This document shows positions 46,807-53,552 of a stretch of 53,552 nucleotides of DNA, in pieces; the stretch's first letter is position 1; each line of letters begins with the position of its first letter. The stretch comes from Chromera velia. Lineage: Eukaryota; Sar; Chromeraceae. The stretch is from contig JAHBMJ010000224.1 of NCBI GenBank assembly GCA_018398765.1, positions 1 to 53,552 of the forward strand. Reading direction: 5' to 3'. The notes under the pieces were generated by a model. It made no database searches and was not told the origin of the DNA. It saw nothing but the letters and a program-made list of their open reading frames with translations. The position numbers were made by a program, and so were the translations under genes.

Positions 46807-47527
46807 TTTTCTGTGACTGCTTTCCCTCAGATCTCTCTTCCTCAAATTGCTCTTCCTTCTTGGGCCTTCCTCTGAATCCCCAGAAAGAAGTGCAGCAGCA
46901 GATAGTGGATCACAACGTTCGACTGCTCAGTCTGACTGACTGAATGACAGCTAGGGTTGAAACTCTCACGCCAACGTCGGAACAAAAGGCTTTCTTTTAT
47001 CAACAGTAAATCAGCTACATCAGTCGATTCGTCGTATCAATACTGCCGTTAGTAGTACCAGTGTATACCAGTGCCTCCAGGATCTTGTATCGACGAGTAC
47101 TTCGAGAGATTTTGGAGATTGTTGAATCCGCAGTTACTTCCACTGATTTCGGTGACTTTCGTCGGAATGCAATTAAGGTTTCAATTTTCCCGCCAATGCA
47201 GCTTTGCGGGGCCGCGGCGCCACAAAAAGCTTCGCACCGCGAGGGCATGCGAGGGCCGCGGGTCGAAATTTAAGGAGACGCCCGGAATTCGAGACGAAGT
47301 GTATCCTCTCCCTCAACAGAAAGAATATTGAAACTCCCTTTCTTTCTTCGTCAACCTATGGGCTCTTGCTCCAGCAGCGAAAGTAAACGGAAAAGAAAGA
47401 GTCAAAAGGGGTGACAAAGTATCGTAGTAAAGTCTTGCCGAAGAAAGAAACGAAGGAGTCAGACGGCATTTTGCCAAGGAACTGCACAGAGACGTTTCAC
47501 CTGACAATTTTCTTTCTCTCGGGAAAA
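46807..47527. other. Divergent intergenic region, TRAF-like / secreted protein genes
   Basis: The two genes read away from this interval. A CpG-dense patch lies near its middle (annotated separately). Short open frames here are not supported. Confidence 0.5.
47198..47292. promoter_or_regulatory. CpG-dense patch with GCATGC, candidate bidirectional promoter
   Basis: The block contains GGGCCGCGGCGCC, GCACCGCGAGG, a GCATGC palindrome (47245-47250) and GGGCCGCGGG. As at 23510 and 40407, it sits between two head-to-head genes. Function is inferred from position. Confidence 0.35.
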
Positions 47528-50500
47528 ATGAAGGTGGGGAAGACTCTACGGCTCCATCCCTCTGCCGCTTCGCCAGTGCCAGTATTCCTACATTTGAAAG
47601 CCCTTTCTGCCCTCCGCACGCTCCCTTTATCTGCTTTACCCTCCAACGTCTTTCAGACTTTTTCAAGAAATTTGCGCGTGGAAGAGACTGGCCCGCAGCC
47701 CTTGTTCGTCTTCAAGAACAATATGTGCTCGCTTTCCCCGCTTTGATCTTCTTTGCAGGCTGTCGCTGCCGTCGCTCTTTTCTTCTTCCTTGAGGTATAT
47801 CTTCCTTCTGCATCACCGGAAGAACGAAGATCATCCGAGAAACAAGCTTTGCATAAAGCAGAAAAGGAAAGGAAAAGTGCAGAAGACATTAATTCATGCA
47901 CTCGCGTCTCCGGAGTTCTTTCAAAATCATCTCCGCTTTTTCGAAAGAGAGTATTGGGACAAGACACCGCGCTTCATTTGCTTGCCGTCTCTTGGAGACA
48001 AAAAAAGGAGAACAGAGACATTCATTCAGTCTTTGTTCTCTCTGTGTTGACTTGAAGAGACGATGTGAGACGGGCAGAAAGTTGGATCTCCTGATTTGCC
48101 TCCCTTCTGTTCAGAAGTCAATACAGCGACAATTACAAAATGTGTCTGGTTTCTGTCGTTGATTACCAGACCAGTGAATGCCTCAGATGGGAAAAGGGGA
48201 ATTTGAACGTAGGAGACGGAAACTGCGTGCAAAGGAAAGGAAGGATACGTCTGGTTTGGTTTGGCTTGGCTTTGCGTCTCACTCTAGCGCTGTACGGTAG
48301 ACTGGCTTCCCCTTCATCCCCTTCCTCAGCTTGTGTCCAGTCTCCTTGTCCTCCAGTCATGGAGAGAGAGGGGGAGGGCATTGCCAAAAAAATGAGGAGA
48401 GAGAAGGCGAGCGGGAAGGGGAGATGGGGGGGAGGGAGACGGAGGGAACGAGCGTGCGACGAGAACTGAGGCAGGAAAAGGGAAAACCCTGTTGAATGGT
48501 GTCGTACTCCCCCCCCCCTCCCATCAAGCCATTCAGCGCATTGATTGGATTGAGAACTCTTCCTGCTCTATTTGCAGTCTTCTTCAAAAACTCCACACAG
48601 AGTTTTTACACTCCCCCCCCCTTCCCTTTTTGCCTGCAGGTCTCGGCCCGTCTTGTGGGACACCAGAAGTCTGGAGCCCTCGATGCCTACCTCTCGGTTG
48701 ACTCCAAGAGCGCACAGAGCCAAAGCAGCACCAAGAAGGCAAAGTGCGACTGCCTCGCAAGACACATGAGCCTCCTCGGGTGCGTGCGTCAGTTCTCCGG
48801 TCTCTGAATGAACTCTCTCTGCTGTCATTTCTCAGTCAGATCATGTGAATAGACGGGTAGTTGGACGAGCAAAAGAGAGAGGACAGACCAGGCCCAACCA
48901 GACAAACAGACAGACAAGCCGATTTATTCTGGTTTCCCTAGAAATAAAGTTGGATGAGGCGTCGAGCGAAATGGCAGAACAGCCAAGAGACGGACAGAAA
49001 AAGAGACGAAAGGGCAGTGGAAGGCGTCGAGCGAAATGGCAGAACAGCCAAGAGACGGACAGAAAAAGAGACGAAAGGGCAGTGGAAGAAGGGACGGACG
49101 GACGGAGTGGATACACACGACTCTACGTTGACAGAGACAGGCCAACACATCTGTACCGAGAAGAGAAAGGCAGAGAGAGACAGGAAGGAAGAGTCGAGAA
49201 GGGAAAGGACAGTCAGACGAACCGACATTTACAGAGCAACCAGACACAGAAAGACAGGCAAAGAAAGATGAATAGCAGTGAACAGCATGACACTCTCTTC
49301 TCTCACACCCTCTTTCTCTCTCATACCCTCACAGTGCGTGTCGTTCCATTCTCTGTTCGTCTTTCTGGTGCGTCCGTGCGGCGGCAGATCTCTCTTTTTT
49401 TTATGTGTCTCTTCTGGGTGTGTGTCTGTGTGCCTCTAAGTGTCTGCCGTACATCTCTGAGATTGTCTCTTGGGTGTTTGTTTGTGTGCATCAGCAAAGT
49501 CAGGACATTCCTCTCTGTGTTCCTGATGCTTCACAAGTGCAGACAGCCCGACCCCCTCCAGCAGAAGGGAGCTCTGACCGCCTACCTCCAGAACGGAGAG
49601 AAGAAGAAGGACGAGCCCTGCGACTGCATGGAGGAGGGTCAGTGGGGGCCCCGTGCGATGATTATGTCAATATCAGGATGATTGATCTCTTTGAAATAGT
49701 CAGAAAATCATGTTCGAAGAAGTAAAGTGTGTGCTCCGGTCGTGCGTAGAGAATTTCGATAAGCTCTGCGACTAGAAGAAAGAGAGGAGAGAGAGAGAGA
49801 GAGATAGAAAGAGAGAGAGGTGCACTTTCTTTCACTGGGCTAAGCAAGGAAGGAACGAAGAACAATTGAGGGCCGGGAATGGATACACGAAATGCGGGAA
49901 TGACTGAAGAAGAAAGGAAAAGGAAGACAGGTGTCGATGCAGCAACCCCCACACTCCGCCAAAAGAAGGCGTCTGGGTTGGCAGAAGGAAGGATGGGGAG
50001 CAAGTGGCACCCATTGACTGACAGTCGTTCGTCGGTGTTCATTATCCATCCAATGGATACACAGGGGCAGAAAGAAAAGACGCACCTGTAGAGCAGATAA
50101 AAAAAGAGAAAAGAAGAGAGCGTGTGTAGTTGAGCAACGGAAGAAGCAGGCGAGGGTGGGAGAAGACCCGAAATGGAAAGTGAGTGTGTCGAGTGAAACG
50201 AGGGAGGGCAGCACGGCAGTGGGAGGACGATCAGACAAGAAAGATATCTATCTCGCCATCCACTGGCAGAGAAGAAAAGTACGCACGAACAGTTGGCCCC
50301 TTCACTGCCTGGCTGTGCATTCTCGCAACCAAAAAGGAAACAACTGGAAGGGAGGGAGGGGGAGAAGCTGGTTCTCTCGAAAGGGCAACTGCTCGCATTT
50401 CGAGACCGTCTGTATGCGTACTACAACACACAGAAAGGAAGGGAAGAAGGATGAAAAAGAATCGGAGGAACCAGGATAGGAGCCGTGGAAACACGGTCGT

Positions 50501-51410
50501 TTTTTTTGTTCTCTGTGACCCTGCGTGCTTTTGTCAATTTGGCTTGTTCACGTAGTTTGTGGTTTCTTTGTTTGTTTTTAGAGGAATGAGGTGGGCAGAC
50601 AAGGACCTCAGAAGAGTAGAAGGTTCAAAACAGCATGAAAAGAACGTCATAAATGAAAAATGCCAAAGAACAGATCTGTCTGGCTTGCCACCCCTGCATC
50701 TCAAAAGTCTGCCAGACCGCTGACTTCTCACTCTCTTTTGCTTTTTCTATCGGGATCGCATCCCCCCTCTTTTCCTCCTCAGCTCTGCATTGATCCTAGG
50801 CTCCTTGCTTCTTCTGCCCCTGTCTTGTATCGTTCTCTTGCCCCTCTCTTTTCTCCTCGCCTCTCTGTTCCGGCAGAAGCGAATCAGTCGACTATGCTTC
50901 CTCCCCCTCCCTGTCTGAGAACGGAAGAGAGGAAGGTCCCATGCATCCACAACCTGTCTCTAGACTCTGAAGTGCCCTTTTCCATCCGCCTGACTGTGTA
51001 GGTCCGGGACCTCGGTAGCCTAGGGGACCAGTGTTCACTCCAGGAGGTGGTGTTCCTTTTCGTTCTTTTCTTGAGCATTCTTATCCTCATCAGTGTGCTC
51101 TCGTTGACTCTCTGGTCTCTCTCTTTCTGTCTCTGTCTCTGCAGGACCCCACCAGCCTGGCCCCATCGAGCAGCAGTTGACAGCCGGGTTCGACGCCTCC
51201 AAGAGCAACACTGAGAACCAGCAGGCCATGGAGTGCGAGCAGAAGTTCTACGCATGCGAGAAGTGCTGCGCAGGGGACGTGGCGTATCCTCAGGCCTCCA
51301 CTGAGTGGTGCGAGCCTGTGTTGACCTCCGAGGCTGACAAGGACAAGGCCGACAACCCGTGCAAGACCAAGTGCTTGATGATGAAGCAGGACTGCTCAAA
51401 CGCCATCTAA
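47528..51410 (+). CDS. Secreted cysteine-rich protein with duplicated module
   Basis: Five exons fit together: 47528-47533 (Met-Lys only), 47759-47794 (12 residues), 48640-48779, 49543-49637 and 51145-51410 (TAA), giving 180 residues. The first two exons and the start of the third build a typical signal peptide, M-K-A-V-A-A-V-A-L-F-F-F-L-E-V-S-A. Exon 3 has G-A-L-D-A-Y-L then, after a Ser/Lys spacer, C-D-C-L; exon 4 repeats this as G-A-L-T-A-Y-L then C-D-C-M. Exon 5 carries eight further cysteines, including Y-A-C-E-K-C-C and N-P-C-K-T-K-C-L. Twelve cysteines in all suggest disulfides and secretion or a surface role. I do not recognise the family. Exon 1 is the least certain part, because its GTGGGG donor is weak and the exon is only six coding bases; the phases of exons 2-5 agree fully. 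Confidence 0.65.
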
Positions 51411-53401
51411 GCGCGAGGGGGGGGGAGTGGCAGATGGATGGGGAGACGGTTGAAGAGACACACACACCTTGTCTGGCCTGCCATCAGAGTTCTGAGGGTC
51501 TTGGACGCGTCCTCTGATTGCCTGTCCTCTCAGGGTGCTGCCCTCGGCCTCTCTTTGTCTGTCTGCCTGTTGGTTGGGGTGGTTGGTGCAGTCGCTGTTG
51601 TTTGTTTGGAGTTTTGAAGTGATTGTGACATGGCTTAAGTTGACCGGTCTGATTTGATTTGTTGTTGTGTCGTCAGACACATGGGAAGAAAGAGGGGGGT
51701 GGGTGTCCTGCTGTTCGTCCGACCTTCCTTTTTCATTCGGTGGTTGCACAGTGAAAAGAAGAGAACACAAAAATGATCCTTCGGTGTGCATGGGGAGAAT
51801 TGGGAAAAAGAAAAGCAAAAACAACTGTGATCCGACTGTGAGGGTCACGCTAGTCTTCGAGAGAGCTGGGAGAGAGCTAGGCGGCGAAAAAAAGAAATGT
51901 GAATTCCCGCAGAGAATGCGCAGAAGAGCGGGAGGAAGGAATGTGAAGAGCCTGAGAACCGGAAGGTGGTTTGGTGTCTGTTTGGGTAACCAATCATCAG
52001 GCAGACAGGCACGGATGATACGCTAATTGAGAAAGTGGGAACGATCGCGTCCGTTGTCCGTCCGTGCATTCGATCCGACACCTCTCTCGTCTTTTCACAC
52101 TCCGCCATGCCATGCTTGTAGCCTGATCGAGCTCCTTTCACAGGTTGTGGCTGCATGCGCATCAACTTCCCTCACTGAGCAACTCTGAGTTGTGCACAAT
52201 GCAAACGGAGCCGGATTGAGCGGCTAAATGTTGTTACTTTGTCCTCCAGTTCAACAGTAAGCTTGACAGCAAAGCCTAGCATCAAAGCGCAACCTATCCC
52301 AGCCCCTGTTGCATGCCTGACCCGTTCAATTTAATTTTCTCGCAGTCTTTTATCTCGTTTTTTATAAAAAAATTCTAATAAAATTTCCGTTTAGGTTTTA
52401 AAAGCTTAATTGTGGATATATCTTTCTACGTGTAGATTGCTGTACGAAAATAAAGTTAGAAATAAGTGTATGGTTTGTGTGACATTGTCTAGGATATTGC
52501 ATGCAAACATGTTGTCTAATCAATAATTTCATATATTAATATTTCTCAAGAAGTGCAGTTTGTTACTTTACTACTCGAATTCGATAATTTTTCTTAGGTT
52601 TTTTTCTTGGGTACAAGTCGTTCTAATATTTTCTACAGGGACGCACAAGGATACTGGAATTACATCGATAGATCATTCGCATGGCGCCTGCGCACCCGGG
52701 CGCGTCGACTCGCCGTCGACGCATCTATCATGCACCGTCTACGTGCATCCGTCCGAGCTAGAATGCTGCGGGCTTGGCGCGTCAGTCTCATTCAGTTTCA
52801 GATATGTCGATCATCATCAGACGAATATTTAAGAGGTGAAAAGGCATCGTCTGCCTCCAGTTGAAGTGGCGTGAGCAGCCGTCCAATCCATGCGAGGCAC
52901 AGGCAAGGACATTGCTTACACCATCATACCGTTTGTCGGCACCAGAAAGAGAGTTGGGGGCCTCTGTATGTGATGCCGTCTCCGCGTCTCCGCCTACGTT
53001 CCTGATGTCTCGATGATTCAGCGACTGAGAGTCACAAAGCCTGTACATGGGTTCCTTGCCTCACTCATCGAAAAGCCGCTGTGCCGTCTTCCTCCAGGCG
53101 GTGACTTTTGCCCTCGACCTGCCGGTCTGGCGCGGGCGGTTCGGAGACTGTCAGCCAGCGTCTCTGTGAAGACCAAATTCGAGAACCAGAAAGGAGACGG
53201 CGATGAGAACGGGAGGAGCGGGGAGACGGAGTTCCGAGATGAAGAAGCAGAGTTGTCAGCTTCGAAGAAGGGCTGCAAGGCCAGTGCCTGGCTGTCGCTT
53301 TTCATTAATTCGCGAGCAGTCTCGGGTGCGCAATCCAAAGGAATGAAAGTCTGCGTGTGTCGATACGTGTCTTTGCTCATGTGTGTGTGTGCGTACGCGC
53401 G
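51411..53401. other. 3' flank of the secreted protein gene and unassigned sequence
   Basis: 51411 to about 52200 should contain the 3' untranslated region. 52320-52600 is AT-rich. A CG-rich patch near 52680-52790 resembles the three candidate promoters, and an 85-codon frame crosses it (52607-52864) without any recognisable domain. Frames at 53018-53380 (minus) are not supported. Confidence 0.35.
52680..52790. promoter_or_regulatory. Fourth CG-rich patch, possible promoter
   Basis: The block has GGCGCCTGCGCACCCGGGCG and a GTCGAC-rich stretch in AT-rich surroundings. No gene start is recognised beside it within the window, so this is weaker than the other three patches. Confidence 0.25.

Positions 53402-53552
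<151 letters not shown>

Noticed and set aside
46111-46875. 254-codon open frame opposite the TRAF-like first exon
   Set aside because: The minus strand encodes RING and TRAF zinc fingers; the plus-strand frame has no domain.
47455-47466. TCAGACGGCAT, a partial match to the 20-bp target duplication
   Set aside because: The match is about 11 bp with no element beside it; chance or a weak target preference cannot be told apart.

Overview
The window is nuclear DNA of a intron-rich protist. Genes have many spliced exons (GT..AG, acceptors almost always ending GCAG), 6 to 12 exons in some cases, and sit among microsatellites, minisatellites and insertions. The gene set (a CCCH zinc-finger protein of a type I associate with apicomplexans, dinoflagellates and chromerids; a TRAF-like RING/MATH protein; a SLIP-GC-like dynamin-family GTPase; a 2OG-Fe(II) oxygenase of a type shared by algae and giant viruses; a MYCBP/FAP174 flagellar protein) makes a photosynthetic alveolate such as the chromerid Chromera velia the best guess. 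This is inferred from recalled family resemblance, not from a search.

Layout. 1-8.0 kb is repeat territory: hairpin-ended 43-bp units, two copies of a ~290-bp direct repeat, a 48-bp minisatellite, then a 3.9-kb mobile element (copy A, 4018-7934) bounded by a 20-bp target duplication and carrying a 500-bp solo LTR. An intronless bacterial-looking nitronate monooxygenase gene follows at 8.3-9.4 kb. 9.4-18.1 kb holds a small TIR element and about 8 kb with no gene I can support. 18.1-23.0 kb (minus strand) is the CCCH zinc-finger gene, head to head with an AT-hook gene (24.1-27.2 kb, plus) that runs directly into the large GTPase gene (27.5-33.9 kb, plus); the two may be one gene. 34.5-37.7 kb is copy B of the mobile element, carrying a 239-bp MITE that copy A lacks. 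39.2-40.2 kb (minus) is the AlkB-like oxygenase, head to head with the MYCBP homologue (40.8-41.6 kb). 42-43.2 kb is a compound microsatellite. 44.6-46.8 kb (minus) is the TRAF-like gene, head to head with a secreted cysteine-rich protein gene (47.5-51.4 kb). The window ends in a long GT microsatellite.

How things fit together. Three gene pairs are divergent, and each shared intergenic region contains one CpG-dense patch plus a GCATGC palindrome, which suggests bidirectional promoters. The genes do not form an obvious pathway: they cover RNA or chromatin binding, a probably nuclear GTPase, ubiquitin signalling, flagellar structure, secretion and oxidative enzymes. Splice structures were built by hand from reading-frame and phase continuity. 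They reveal a strong excess of 5' splice sites with C at intron position +3 (GTCAGT and similar), the most unexpected systematic signal here. The two element copies act as each other's empty-site control, so the nested solo LTR and MITE can be delimited to the base.
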